Source: JBLZUR01 sp048565625 (GTDB taxonomy: Bacteria > Pseudomonadota > Alphaproteobacteria > Sphingomonadales > Sphingomonadaceae). From it: DNA of 64,000 nucleotides. This document shows positions 16,429-24,378 of the stretch, piece after piece. Under the pieces are notes generated by a model. The model ran no database searches and was not told the origin of the DNA. It saw only the letters and a program-made list of their open reading frames with translations. The DNA is taken from contig NZ_JBLZUR010000002.1 of assembly GCF_048565625.1 (NCBI RefSeq), positions 1,860,001 through 1,924,000 on the forward strand. The letters run 5' to 3'. The position numbers and the translations under genes were made by a program. Each line of letters begins with the position of its first letter. Positions within the stretch are counted from its first letter, which is position 1.

Positions 16429-17738
16429 AGGGGCCGGAACTGATCACCCTCGGTTGTCGTCTCAACATCGCCGAAAGCGAGGCGATGGCGGCTGCGGCGG
16501 CGGGTGAGGACGACCTCGTCATCGTCAACAGCTGCGCGGTGACGGCCGAGGCCGTGCGACAGACCCGCGCTGCAATCCGCAAGGCCGCGCGCGAGCGGCC
16601 GGGAGCGCGGATCCTGGTGACCGGCTGCGCCTCGGAGATCGAGCCGGAGAGCTTCCGCGCCATGCCGGAGGTCGCTGGGGTGCTGCCGAACCAGCACAAG
16701 CTATCCGCACTTACCACGTTCGTGTTGAGCGAAGTCGAAGTACGAGCCGCGAATGAGCCACTTGTTCCCCGTGCTTCGACTACGCTCAGCACGAACGAGG
16801 GGTATTCAAGGGCCTTCGTCCCCGTGCAGAACGGCTGCGATCACGACTGCACCTTCTGCATCATCCCCAAGGGTCGGGGGGCCAGCCGCTCGGTTCCCGC
16901 CGGGCAGGTGATCGCCGACATCCAGCGCCTGGTCGATCGCGGCCATAACGAGGTGGTGCTGACCGGCGTCGACCTCACCTCCTACGGCGCGGACCTTCCC
17001 GGCACCCCGACGCTCGGCTCGTTGGTCGAGCGTATTCTGCGCCACGTTCCCGCCCTCCCCCGCCTGCGCCTCTCTTCGCTGGACTCGATCGAGATCGACG
17101 AGCGGCTGTTCGAGATCGTTACCGGCGAGCCTCGCGTCATGCCCCATCTCCACCTCTCGCTTCAGGCTGGCGACGACATGGTGCTGAAGCGGATGAAGCG
17201 CCGCCATCTCCGCCGCGACGCGACCGCGATGGTCGAACGGCTGAAGGGGAAGCGGCCGGAGATCGCCATCGGCGCGGACCTGATCGCGGGCTTCCCGACC
17301 GAGACCGAGGACATGGCCGCCAACACCCTGCGCCTGATCGAGGATTGCGACATCGTGCACCCCCATATCTTCCCCTTCTCCCCCCGGCCCGGCACCCCCG
17401 CCGCGCGGATGCCGCAGGTGGCGCCGGATCGCGTGAAGGCGCGCGCAAGGGCGCTGCGGGAGGCTGGTGAGGCAAGGCGCGCGGCGTGGCTCCACGGACT
17501 TGTCGGCACGGAGCAGCGGGTGCTGGTTGAGCGCGGCGGCAAAGGTCACACGGAGGGGTTCGCCGCCGTCACCCTCACGCCCCTCTCCAACCCCGTTCGC
17601 GCTGAGCTTGTCGAAGCGCCAGCGCAACCGCCTTCCCTGGCCCTTCGACAAGCTCAGGGCGAACGGCGGGTGGGCGAAATCCACTCTGTGAAGGTCACCG
17701 CCCTCTCCGGCTCCACCCTTCTGGCGGAGGCGGCATGA
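16425..17738 (+). CDS. mtaB: tRNA t6A37 methylthiotransferase MtaB carrying two in-frame repeat insertions
   Basis: Radical-SAM enzyme that adds methylthio to t6A37 of tRNA, giving ms2t6A. Three N-terminal cysteines (GCRLN, NSCAVT, TGCASE) bind the auxiliary cluster, and CDHDCTFC near residue 141 binds the SAM cluster. The 437-residue frame contains two palindromic repeats translated in frame: residues about 98-124, between the N-terminal and radical-SAM domains, with FVLSEVE; and about 390-414 in the C-terminal TRAM-like part, with RAELVEAP and ALRQAQGER. These peptides have no counterpart in the enzyme family. Both insertions leave the frame open, so the enzyme may still work. Confidence 0.93.
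   Translation: MKGPELITLGCRLNIAESEAMAAAAAGEDDLVIVNSCAVTAEAVRQTRAAIRKAARERPGARILVTGCASEIEPESFRAMPEVAGVLPNQHKLSALTTFVLSEVEVRAANEPLVPRASTTLSTNEGYSRAFVPVQNGCDHDCTFCIIPKGRGASRSVPAGQVIADIQRLVDRGHNEVVLTGVDLTSYGADLPGTPTLGSLVERILRHVPALPRLRLSSLDSIEIDERLFEIVTGEPRVMPHLHLSLQAGDDMVLKRMKRRHLRRDATAMVERLKGKRPEIAIGADLIAGFPTETEDMAANTLRLIEDCDIVHPHIFPFSPRPGTPAARMPQVAPDRVKARARALREAGEARRAAWLHGLVGTEQRVLVERGGKGHTEGFAAVTLTPLSNPVRAELVEAPAQPPSLALRQAQGERRVGEIHSVKVTALSGSTLLAEAA
16717..16797. repeat. REP-like palindrome, copy A (inside mtaB)
   Basis: Left arm 16717-16743 and right arm 16771-16797 are inverted repeats matching at 24 of 27 positions, built on GTTCGTG.TGAGCG.AGTCGAAG. The loop is 27 bases. The whole element is in frame within mtaB. 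Confidence 0.85.
17593..17666. repeat. REP-like palindrome, copy B (inside mtaB)
   Basis: Arms 17593-17620 and 17639-17666 match at 26 of 28 positions and carry the core GTTCGCSCTGAGCTTGTCGAAG. The loop is 18 bases. It lies in the 3' part of mtaB and is translated. Confidence 0.88.
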
Positions 17739-18655
17739 GCGAGTCCTGGCTCGATCGCCTGCGCGGCGGCTTCGCGAAGACCTCCGCCAAGATCGGGGAC
17801 AACCTCTCCGGCCTGTTCGGGCAGGAGCAGCTGTCCGAATCCACGTTGGAAGAGATTGAGGAGGCGCTGATCGCCTCCGACCTTGGCCCCGAGACCGCCC
17901 GCCGCGTACGCGCGCGGATTGCGGAGGAAAGCTTCGACCGCCGCATCGACGAGGCGGGCGTCCGCCGCGTCATCGCGCAGGAGGTGGGCGCCATCCTCGG
18001 ACCAGTGGCCAAGCCGCTGGAGATCGACGCCTTCCCGCGCCCGCAGGTGATCCTCGTCATCGGCGTCAACGGTTCGGGCAAGACCACCACCATCGCCAAG
18101 CTGACCCGCCTGCTGCAGGATCAGGATTACGAGGTGATGCTCGTCGCCGGCGACACCTTCCGCGCGGCCGCGATCGGCCAGCTCAAGGTCTGGGCCGAGC
18201 GGCTGAACGTGCCAATCATCTCGGGCGAAGAGGGTGCCGACGCCGCCGGCCTCGTCTGGGAGGGGGTGAAGCAGGGCACAGCGCGCGGCACGGACGTGCT
18301 GATCGTCGACACCGCCGGCCGCCTCCAGAACAAGGCGGGGTTGATGGACGAACTCGCCAAGATCCGCCGCGTTCTCGGCCGCCTGAACCCCGCCGCACCG
18401 CATGACGTGGTGCTGGTGCTGGACGCGACGACCGGCCAGAACGCGCTCAACCAGATCGAGGTGTTCCGCGAGGTGGCGGGCGTCACCGGCCTCGTCATGA
18501 CCAAGCTGGACGGCACCGCGCGCGGCGGCGTGCTGGTCGCGGCGGCGGAGAAATACGGCCTCCCGATCCACGCGATTGGCGTGGGCGAGAAGATGGACGA
18601 CCTGCGGCCGTTCGAGCCGGAGGAATTGGCGAAGTCGATCGCGGGGGTGCGCTGA
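17735..18655 (+). CDS. ftsY: signal recognition particle receptor FtsY
   Basis: SRP receptor GTPase, 306 residues: a short amphipathic N-terminus, N domain (about 20-95), and G domain with GVNGSGKTTTIAKL (P-loop, near 112), DTFRAAAIGQL, DTAGRLQNK and TKLDGTARGG. The acidic A domain of the E. coli protein is absent, as in many alphaproteobacteria. It overlaps mtaB by 4 bases. It works with Ffh (11.6-13.1 kb) to target membrane proteins. Confidence 0.97.
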   Translation: MSESWLDRLRGGFAKTSAKIGDNLSGLFGQEQLSESTLEEIEEALIASDLGPETARRVRARIAEESFDRRIDEAGVRRVIAQEVGAILGPVAKPLEIDAFPRPQVILVIGVNGSGKTTTIAKLTRLLQDQDYEVMLVAGDTFRAAAIGQLKVWAERLNVPIISGEEGADAAGLVWEGVKQGTARGTDVLIVDTAGRLQNKAGLMDELAKIRRVLGRLNPAAPHDVVLVLDATTGQNALNQIEVFREVAGVTGLVMTKLDGTARGGVLVAAAEKYGLPIHAIGVGEKMDDLRPFEPEELAKSIAGVR

Positions 18656-18667
18656 AGACTGCCCTCG

Positions 18668-18741
18668 CCGTTCGCCCTGAGCCTGTCGAAGGGCCAGCGA
18701 CAACCGGCCCACTGGGGCTTCGACAGGCTCAGCCCGAACGG
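18668..18741. repeat. REP-like palindrome, copy C (between ftsY and yciB)
   Basis: Left arm starting CCGTTCGCCCTGAGCC at 18668 and right arm ending CAGCCCGAACGG at 18741 form an inverted repeat with the same GTCGAAG core as the copies in mtaB. It is the only sequence in the 97-base gap after ftsY. Confidence 0.85.
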
Positions 18742-18752
18742 CGTAGCATTCA

Positions 18753-19388
18753 ATGAGGAAGAGGATGACCGAACCCACCCCCATACCCCGTGAACTCGGC
18801 CCCGTCACCCGCCTGGCGATCGACTTCGGCCCGCTGATCGTCTTCTTCGTGACCAACGCCTTCGCGCCGGTGCCGAAGATCACCAAGATCTTCGCCGCGA
18901 CCGCCGCGTTCATGGTCGCGACCGCGATCGCGATGGGGGTGTCGCTGGCGAAGAGCGGCAAGATCTCGCCCATGCTGCTGTTTTCCGGCGCGATGGTGCT
19001 GGTGATGGGCGGCATCACCCTTTGGCTGCACGACGACACCTTCATCAAGATCAAGCCGACGATCTACTACGTCTTCGTCGCCGGCATCCTGTTCTTCGGC
19101 CTGTTCACCGGTCGTCCGACGCTGGAGCTGGTGCTGGGCAGCGCCTATCCGGGCCTGTCCGCCCCAGGCTGGCGGCTGCTCACCCGCAACTGGGCGTTCT
19201 TCTTCGTCGCGATGGCGATCGCCAACGAGGCCGTGTGGCGAAACACGAGCACCGACTTCTGGGTCGGCTACAAGCTATGGGGTGCGATCCCGGCCACGCT
19301 GATCTTCGCGGCCGCGAACATGCCTATGCTGACCCGCTACGGCCTCGGCGCTGAGAAGGTCCAGGAAACGCTACCGCCGCAGGGCTGA
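18753..19388 (+). CDS. yciB: inner-membrane septation protein A (YciB/IspZ family)
   Basis: About 207-211 residues with five or six membrane spans. Family features are LAIDFGPLIVFFVTNAF near the start, the charged KPTIYYVFVAGILFFGLFTGRP block in the middle, and RNWAFFFVAMAIANEAVWRNTSTDFWVGYK. The protein is linked to intracellular septation and cell-envelope integrity; its molecular activity is unclear. ATG 18765 (MTEPTPIP) is about as likely a start as 18753. It follows ftsY across a palindromic repeat. Confidence 0.92.
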   Translation: MRKRMTEPTPIPRELGPVTRLAIDFGPLIVFFVTNAFAPVPKITKIFAATAAFMVATAIAMGVSLAKSGKISPMLLFSGAMVLVMGGITLWLHDDTFIKIKPTIYYVFVAGILFFGLFTGRPTLELVLGSAYPGLSAPGWRLLTRNWAFFFVAMAIANEAVWRNTSTDFWVGYKLWGAIPATLIFAAANMPMLTRYGLGAEKVQETLPPQG

Positions 19389-19407
19389 CCTGGCCTCCAA
19401 ACGAAAA

Positions 19408-19434
19408 GGGGCCCGGCGGTCGCCCGCCAGCCCC
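19408..19434. terminator. bidirectional terminator between yciB and sodB
   Basis: GGGGC...GCCCC and GGCGG...CCGCC form a stem with a TCGC loop. AAAA precedes it on the plus strand and CTTCTCT follows. It sits between two convergent genes. Confidence 0.65.
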
Positions 19435-19456
19435 CTTCTCTGCGACGCAGACGTGC

Positions 19457-20080
19457 TTACTGCTGCTCGTCGGCGCGCGCGATGCCGTTGCCGTCGAGAT
19501 TCTCCGAGATGAAGTCCCAGTTGATCACGTTGGCAAGCACCGTCTCCGCGAACTTCGGGCGGGCGTTGCGGTAGTCGATGTAATAGGCGTGCTCCCACAC
19601 ATCGAGGGTGAAGAGCGGGGTCAGGCCTGCCGCCACCGGCGAGTCACCGTCGTGGAGCGAGGTGACCTTGATCGCGTCGCCTTCCAGCACCAGCCAGGCC
19701 CAGCCGCTGGCGAAATGGCCGACCGCCTCGTCCGCCAGCTTCTTCAGGAGCGCCTCGGTCGAACCGAAGCCGCTGTCGATCGCTGCCTGCAGCTTGGCGG
19801 AAGGCTTGGTCGAGCCGGCCGGCGCGAGGCCCTTCCAGAAGAAGTTGTGGTTCCAGATCTGGCCGGAATTGTTGAACAGGCCGCGGTCGTTGGTGTCCTT
19901 CGCCTTCTTGATGACTTCGCTCAGCGCAAGGCCGGCGAGACCCTTCTCGTCGATCCAGCCATTGACCTTGTCGACATAGGCCTTGTGATGCTTTCCGTGA
20001 TGATACTCGAAGGTCTCCGCCGACATCACCGGGTCAAGCGCGTCGGGGGCGAACGGAAGCGGGGGCAGCGAAAAGGCCAT
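19457..20080 (-). CDS. sodB: iron-type superoxide dismutase
   Basis: Converts superoxide to oxygen and peroxide. The 207-residue protein has the metal ligands in FEYHHGKHHKAYV, WNHNFFW and DVWEHAYYIDY. The glutamine in GQIWNH, placed as in Fe-type rather than Mn-type enzymes, argues for iron or cambialistic use. The ATG at 20080 (MAFSLPPLPF) gives the normal N-terminus. Convergent with yciB, with a shared hairpin between. Confidence 0.95.
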   Translation of the reverse strand: MAFSLPPLPFAPDALDPVMSAETFEYHHGKHHKAYVDKVNGWIDEKGLAGLALSEVIKKAKDTNDRGLFNNSGQIWNHNFFWKGLAPAGSTKPSAKLQAAIDSGFGSTEALLKKLADEAVGHFASGWAWLVLEGDAIKVTSLHDGDSPVAAGLTPLFTLDVWEHAYYIDYRNARPKFAETVLANVINWDFISENLDGNGIARADEQQ

Positions 20081-20230
20081 GCTCAATCTCCATCAATGGC
20101 TCGGTGAATTGGGCACCGAACGAAGGCGGCAAGCGGTTCGATCCTCCTGCGAACAGTTCGCAAAAACCGTGGAAAATCGTACCGTTACGCCGACGCTTTG
20201 GCGCTACCCGGCATCCAAGACAAGATCGTT

Positions 20231-21341
20231 TCACTTGAGGAGCGGATAGCCCGCGCCCACTCCGCCGCCCCGACGCGTCGGGACGGCGGTGCTACTCGGT
20301 AGAGACTTCGCAGTCTCCAGCCGGTTCTCCAGCAGACTATGCCGCCGCATCGCATGGCGCAGCTGGTCATAGGTCAGCGCCAGCGCCTTGGCGGTCGCCC
20401 GCTGGTTGAACCGGCATCGGGCGAGCGCCTCCTCCAGCACCTGCCGCTCATAGCGGTCGACCGCCGCGCGCAGGTCATCCACCGGCACCAGATCGGGCTG
20501 TCGGTTCACAGGCTCGACGGTAAGGGTCGGCGTCTCGGCGACGGCCCTCCCCTCCCCCTTCGGTGCCCAGGGCGAGGCAAAGGGATCGAAGATGATCTCG
20601 GCCACTGCCCGCTCCGGATCCTCCCAGCGATAGACCGCCCGCTCGATCACGTTGCGCAGCTCGCGGACATTGCCCGGCCAGTCATGGCCGATCAACTGAT
20701 CCATCGCGCTCGCCGAAAAGCCCGGCCAATGCGTCCAGCCCAGCTCGCTTGCCATGCGCCGCCCAAAATGATCGGCCAGCACCTCGACATCACCCTCACG
20801 CGCCCGAAGCGGCGGCAGGGTGACGACCTCGAAGGACAAGCGGTCGAGCAAATCGGCGCGGAACTTCCCCCGTTCCGCCATCAGCGGCAGGTTTTCGTTG
20901 GTGGCGGCGACGATACGCACGTCCACCCGCATCGGCCGCGACGACCCGATCCGCGTCACCTCGCCATATTCCACCGCGCGCAACAGCCGTTCCTGCGCGC
21001 CCATCGACAAGGTTCCGAGTTCGTCGAGGAACAAGGTGCCGCCGTCCGCCTCCTCGAACCGCCCAGCCCGCGCCTTAGTCGCGCCGGTGAACGCGCCCTG
21101 CTCATGCCCGAACAGCTCGGCCTCGATCAGCGTCTCGGGCAAGGCCGCGCAGTTCATCGTGACGAGCGGCCCGTCCCAACGCTGGCTTAGACGATGCAGG
21201 CGCTCGGCCACCAGCTCCTTGCCGGTCCCCCGCTCGCCGATCACCAGCACCGGGCGGTTGAGCGACGCCGCACGGCTCGCCCGCTCGACGCTGTCGAGGA
21301 AGGCCATCGAACTGGCCGATGAACTGCGCCTCGCGCTCCAT
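20231..21341 (-). CDS. pspF: sigma-54 activator PspF with apparent N-terminal frameshift
   Basis: Phage-shock enhancer-binding protein without a receiver domain. The AAA+ domain has GERGTGKE (Walker A), ELFGHEQGAFTGATK (GAFTGA loop contacting sigma-54), GGTLFLDELG (Walker B) and the WPGNVRELRN finger; a C-terminal Fis-type helix-turn-helix ends with RATAKALALTYDQLRHAM. The N-terminus expected for the family (MEREAQFIGQ) is encoded from ATG 21341 but in a different frame from the rest. Removing one A at 21310/21311 joins them as MEREAQFIGQSMAFLDS. As written, translation could start at ATG 21307, losing about 11 residues. Divergent from the psp operon it should activate. Confidence 0.88.
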
Positions 21342-21375
21342 GCCAAGTGGTTAGTGTAATTTCCCAACACTTGGC
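21342..21375. promoter_or_regulatory. inverted repeat, candidate PspF enhancer site
   Basis: GCCAAGTG (21342-21349) and CACTTGGC (21368-21375) form a perfect 8-bp inverted repeat with an 18-base spacer, about 70-100 bp upstream of the sigma-54 promoter and right beside the pspF start. Position and symmetry suit PspF binding, but no PspF consensus was tested. Confidence 0.45.
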
Positions 21376-21441
21376 AATGAAGAAGTTGGAGTGCAGACCG
21401 AACGCTACGCTAAGCTGTTCAGATCACACCATTTCACGATT

Positions 21442-21457
21442 TGGCACGGCGCTTGAA
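21442..21457 (+). promoter_or_regulatory. sigma-54 (-24/-12) promoter of the psp operon
   Basis: TGGCACG at 21442-21448 followed after four bases by TTGA at 21453 matches the sigma-54 element TGGCACG-N4-TTGC at all but one key base. It lies about 57 bases upstream of the first gene of the operon, opposite pspF. Confidence 0.85.
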
Positions 21458-21513
21458 AAGAAGAGAGCAACAGCCGCTCAGGGGCGGCGAGGTTCAGATA
21501 GGGAGTAAGTGAG

Positions 21514-22002
21514 ATGTTCAACTTCGACGTTATCGATTTCCAGCGTGTCGCGGCTTCCACTGTCGGTGCCCTGGTCGTGTCCACGGCCTGCCTTGCCGCC
21601 GCTGTCGCGCCGGCTCGCGCCGCCGAACTCAAGCCGGTCAGCGTCGCCGAATGGCAGGCGAATGTCAGCCACAAGATCGACGGCACCGTCCGCAGCTTCA
21701 ATGTCGATCCGGAGAAGAAGGGCGTCGCCACGCTGCGCCTCTCCTTCGACAAGAGCGGCGAATTGGCGGATGCGAAGCTCGCCACCTCCACCGGCAACCG
21801 CGAGCTTGATCGTGTAGCGCTCCGCACCGCCCGTGCGATCGCCTATCCGGCGCTCCCGGCGACGGCGCAGGGTAAGCCGGTGCTGATGAAGGTCTTCTTC
21901 GGCTCCGAACCCTCGGTGGTCGAAAAGGCCAGCCGCGACGCCGCCGCCCAGGCGCTGGCGATGGATGCCAACGCCAACATGAACATCCGGCCGGGCGCTT
22001 GA
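21514..22002 (+). CDS. small secreted TonB C-terminal-domain-like protein at the head of the psp operon
   Basis: 162 residues with a signal peptide or N-terminal anchor (hydrophobic segment about 12-35, ending PARAAE). The mature part, about residues 40-140, has the pattern of the TonB C-terminal fold: GVATLRLSFDKSGELADAKLATSTGNRELDRVALRTARAI..P. There is no proline-rich spanner, so it is not a complete energiser. GGGAGTAAGTGAG precedes the ATG. It is the first gene behind the sigma-54 promoter, so it should be induced by PspF together with pspABC. Role unknown; periplasmic action in envelope stress is inferred. Confidence 0.8.
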   Translation: MFNFDVIDFQRVAASTVGALVVSTACLAAAVAPARAAELKPVSVAEWQANVSHKIDGTVRSFNVDPEKKGVATLRLSFDKSGELADAKLATSTGNRELDRVALRTARAIAYPALPATAQGKPVLMKVFFGSEPSVVEKASRDAAAQALAMDANANMNIRPGA

Positions 22003-22075
22003 CCGGCAAACCACCGGAGCGGACAAGCGTATCTGATCCGCTCCGGCCCAACGGTATCTCAGGAGTATAGTAACG

Positions 22076-22756
22076 ATGGGTATCTTCTCCCGCACCCGGG
22101 ACATCATCGCCGCCAACGTGACCGACCTGCTCGACAAGGCGGAGGACCCGGCGAAGATGATCCGCATGATCATCCTCGAAATGGAGGAGACTCTGGTCGA
22201 GGTTCGCGCGTCCGCCGCGCGCACCATCGCCGATCAGAAGGAAATGCGCCGCTCGATCACCAAGCTCGAAGGGCTGAAGGACAGCTGGACCGAGAAGGCC
22301 GAGCTGGCTTTATCCAAGGGCCGCGAGGATCTCGCCAAGGCCGCGCTCGTGGAAAAGCAGAAGGCGGCGGACCTCGCTGACCAGCTGGCCCAGGAGATCG
22401 CGGTGCTGGACGAGGCGCTGCAGGCGTCGGAGGCCGACATCAACAAGCTGCAGGGCAAGCTCCGCGAGGCGCGCGCCCGTCAGAACTCGATCGTCGCCCG
22501 CATGGAGAGCGCGCACAACCGCGCCAAGATGCGCGAGATGTACGCCGGCACCAAGATCGACGAGGCGTTCAGCCGCTTCGATCTGATGGAACGCCGGGTC
22601 GATCTGGCCGAGGGCCGCGCGGAGGCAGCCGGCTTCGGCGCCGCGCCGAAGACTTTGGAGGAGGAGATCGCCGAGCTGCGCTCCTCCGACAAGATCGAGG
22701 CCGAGCTTGCCGCGCTGAAGGCCAAGGCCCAGGGCAATTCGGGTCAGGAGGGCTGA
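22076..22756 (+). CDS. pspA: phage shock protein A
   Basis: 226-residue PspA/IM30 protein, an ESCRT-III-like, almost wholly helical coiled-coil that binds PspF as a negative regulator and assembles on damaged inner membrane. It begins with the membrane-binding amphipathic helix MGIFSRTRDIIAANV, followed by DLLDKAEDPAKMIRMIILEMEETL and long heptad helices. The second gene of the sigma-54 operon. Confidence 0.97.
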   Translation: MGIFSRTRDIIAANVTDLLDKAEDPAKMIRMIILEMEETLVEVRASAARTIADQKEMRRSITKLEGLKDSWTEKAELALSKGREDLAKAALVEKQKAADLADQLAQEIAVLDEALQASEADINKLQGKLREARARQNSIVARMESAHNRAKMREMYAGTKIDEAFSRFDLMERRVDLAEGRAEAAGFGAAPKTLEEEIAELRSSDKIEAELAALKAKAQGNSGQEG

Positions 22757-22760
22757 TCCG

Positions 22761-22991
22761 ATGGAGGACGTCTTCCTGCCGATCGTCATCGTCGGCATGC
22801 TCTTCATCGGCATGCCGTGGCTCATCTTCCACTACATCACCAAGTGGAAGCAGGGCGGCGGCGGCCTGACGCAGGAGGACGAGAACCTCCTGGACGAACT
22901 GCACGAGACCGCACGGCGGCTCGATGAGCGGCTCCACAGCATCGAGCGCATCATCGCCGCCGACCATCCGGGCTGGAAGCAGGGCCAGTAA
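22761..22991 (+). CDS. pspB: phage shock protein B
   Basis: 76 residues: one N-terminal membrane helix (about 5-25) and a cytosolic coiled coil with LTQEDENLLDELHETARRL and RLHSIERIIAADHPGW, as in PspB. With PspC it senses membrane stress and recruits PspA away from PspF. It starts 4 bases after the pspA stop. Its C-terminal R(L/I)..(I/L)ERI motif recurs in several genes downstream. Confidence 0.95.
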   Translation: MEDVFLPIVIVGMLFIGMPWLIFHYITKWKQGGGGLTQEDENLLDELHETARRLDERLHSIERIIAADHPGWKQGQ

Positions 22992-23027
22992 GGCTCTCCC
23001 CGCCCGACAACAGGGAAGGATTTCAGA

Positions 23028-23411
23028 ATGTCTGACCGTCGCACCAAATTCTACCTCGACAAGCGCAACGGCAAGGTCTTCGGCGTCTGCTCCGGCATCG
23101 CCGACTATAGCGGGCTCGACGTCACTCTGGTCCGCATCGGCGCGGTTCTTTTCACCGTACTCGGCGGATTCCCGTGGACCGTGATCGCCTATCTTGTCGC
23201 CGCCTGGGTGGCGAACGACAAGCCCTACCAGTTCCAGGACGAGACCCGCGAGGACGCCAAGTTCTGGCAGAAGGTCCGCGTGAAGCCGAGCACCAGCGTC
23301 CGTGACGTGCGCAGCCGCTTCCGCGACATCGACCGCCGCCTCGCCGACGTGGAACTCCACGTCACCTCGCACAATCGCCGCCTGGCGGACGAGATCGAGG
23401 CGCTGCGCTAA
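23028..23411 (+). CDS. pspC: phage shock protein C
   Basis: 127-residue PspC-domain membrane protein: KFYLDKRNGKVFGVCSGIADYSGLDVTLVR is the family signature, followed by a membrane helix (about 40-62, ending VIAYLVAAWVA) and a C-terminal coiled-coil extension ending RLADEIEALR. Partner of PspB in stress sensing. The last residues resemble the C-terminus of the following small protein (SAEIDALR). Confidence 0.95.
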   Translation: MSDRRTKFYLDKRNGKVFGVCSGIADYSGLDVTLVRIGAVLFTVLGGFPWTVIAYLVAAWVANDKPYQFQDETREDAKFWQKVRVKPSTSVRDVRSRFRDIDRRLADVELHVTSHNRRLADEIEALR

Positions 23412-23437
23412 GCCGCCGATCGTAAGGGAGCAGACCG

Positions 23438-23734
23438 ATGGACCATCAGATCTTCATCCTCATGATCATCGCGCTCAGCGTCGGCGGCTGGGTCGTCACC
23501 ACCGCGATCCGCGCCAAGCATGGTTATCCGATCGATGGCTTTGGCTTCGGCTGCAAGTCGGACATGGTCTCCAAGGAAGCGCCGGACGCCGTTCGTCAGG
23601 TCGGCCTCCTTGCCGAGGAAAACGGCAAGCTGAAGGACATGATCCTGCGTCTGGAGGAGCGGATTTCCGTCCTCGAACGCATCACCACGGACAAGAGTAA
23701 CCGCCTCTCCGCCGAAATCGACGCGCTACGCTGA
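23438..23734 (+). CDS. small membrane/coiled-coil protein of the psp operon, member 1
   Basis: 98 residues: membrane helix at about 5-22, a short GYPIDGFGFG loop, then a coiled coil with LAEENGKLKDMILRLEERISVLERI and TDKSNRLSAEIDALR. The coiled coil resembles PspB and the next two genes. Not a named family that I recognise. It is 26 bases after pspC, so co-transcribed; inferred Psp sensor accessory. Confidence 0.8.
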   Translation: MDHQIFILMIIALSVGGWVVTTAIRAKHGYPIDGFGFGCKSDMVSKEAPDAVRQVGLLAEENGKLKDMILRLEERISVLERITTDKSNRLSAEIDALR

Positions 23735-23761
23735 TCGGCTGGCAGGACAGGGAACAAGACT

Positions 23762-24088
23762 ATGAACTCTCAGGATTTCCAGGCGCTGGTGCCGATCTTG
23801 GGGCTCGCCCTTCTGGTCGGACTGGCCGGGGTGTTCGGGTGGATCTTCACCACCTGGCTCCGCATCAAGAACGGCTATCCGCTGGAAAACAGCTGGGGCA
23901 AGGCGATGCACCCGCAGGTCGATCGCCAGTCGCAGGAACGGATCACCCTCCTGACGCAGGAGAACGCCCAGCTTCGCGCCGAACTCGGCTCGATCAAGGA
24001 CCGGCTGGTCACCGTCGAGCGGATCGTCACCGACGGGGCCTTCCGCCTCGACCAGGAATTCGCCCGGCTCGACCGGCCGGCCAACTGA
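23762..24088 (+). CDS. small membrane/coiled-coil protein of the psp operon, member 2
   Basis: 108 residues: membrane helix at about 11-33, then R(I)KNGYPLENSWGKAM, matching the RAKHGYPID loop of the preceding protein, and a coiled coil with QENAQLRAELGSIKDRLVTVERIVTD. Same architecture and same motif as members 1 and 3, which points to tandem duplication. It keeps the strand and tight spacing of the operon. Confidence 0.8.
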   Translation: MNSQDFQALVPILGLALLVGLAGVFGWIFTTWLRIKNGYPLENSWGKAMHPQVDRQSQERITLLTQENAQLRAELGSIKDRLVTVERIVTDGAFRLDQEFARLDRPAN

Positions 24089-24114
24089 ACAAGAATACTT
24101 AGGGAGCAGTTTCG

Positions 24115-24363
24115 ATGAACCCGTTCGAGATGGTGGTGCTGATCGTCGCGATCGTCGCGATCGCCAACGTCTTCCGCGCCAAATACGGCGTCATCCGCCG
24201 TGGCAAGGGCGAGGAGTTCCGCAACCCCAGCACCGATGCCGAGAACCGGCAGCTGCGCGAGGAGCTTCGCACCCTCAAGGAGCGCGTCGCCACCCTCGAA
24301 CGCATCGCCACCGACGACAGCACAGCGCTCGACCGCGAGATCGAGCGGCTGCGCGACCGCTAA
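24115..24363 (+). CDS. small membrane/coiled-coil protein of the psp operon, member 3
   Basis: 82 residues: membrane helix at about 4-18, a FRAKYGVIRRGKGEE linker and a coiled coil with ENRQLREELRTLKERVATLERIATDD and LDREIERLRDR. AGGGAGCAG precedes the start. This is the cleanest example of the shared L..LKERV.TLERI.TD motif. Confidence 0.8.
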   Translation: MNPFEMVVLIVAIVAIANVFRAKYGVIRRGKGEEFRNPSTDAENRQLREELRTLKERVATLERIATDDSTALDREIERLRDR

Positions 24364-24378
24364 TCCGGAGAAGGACAG

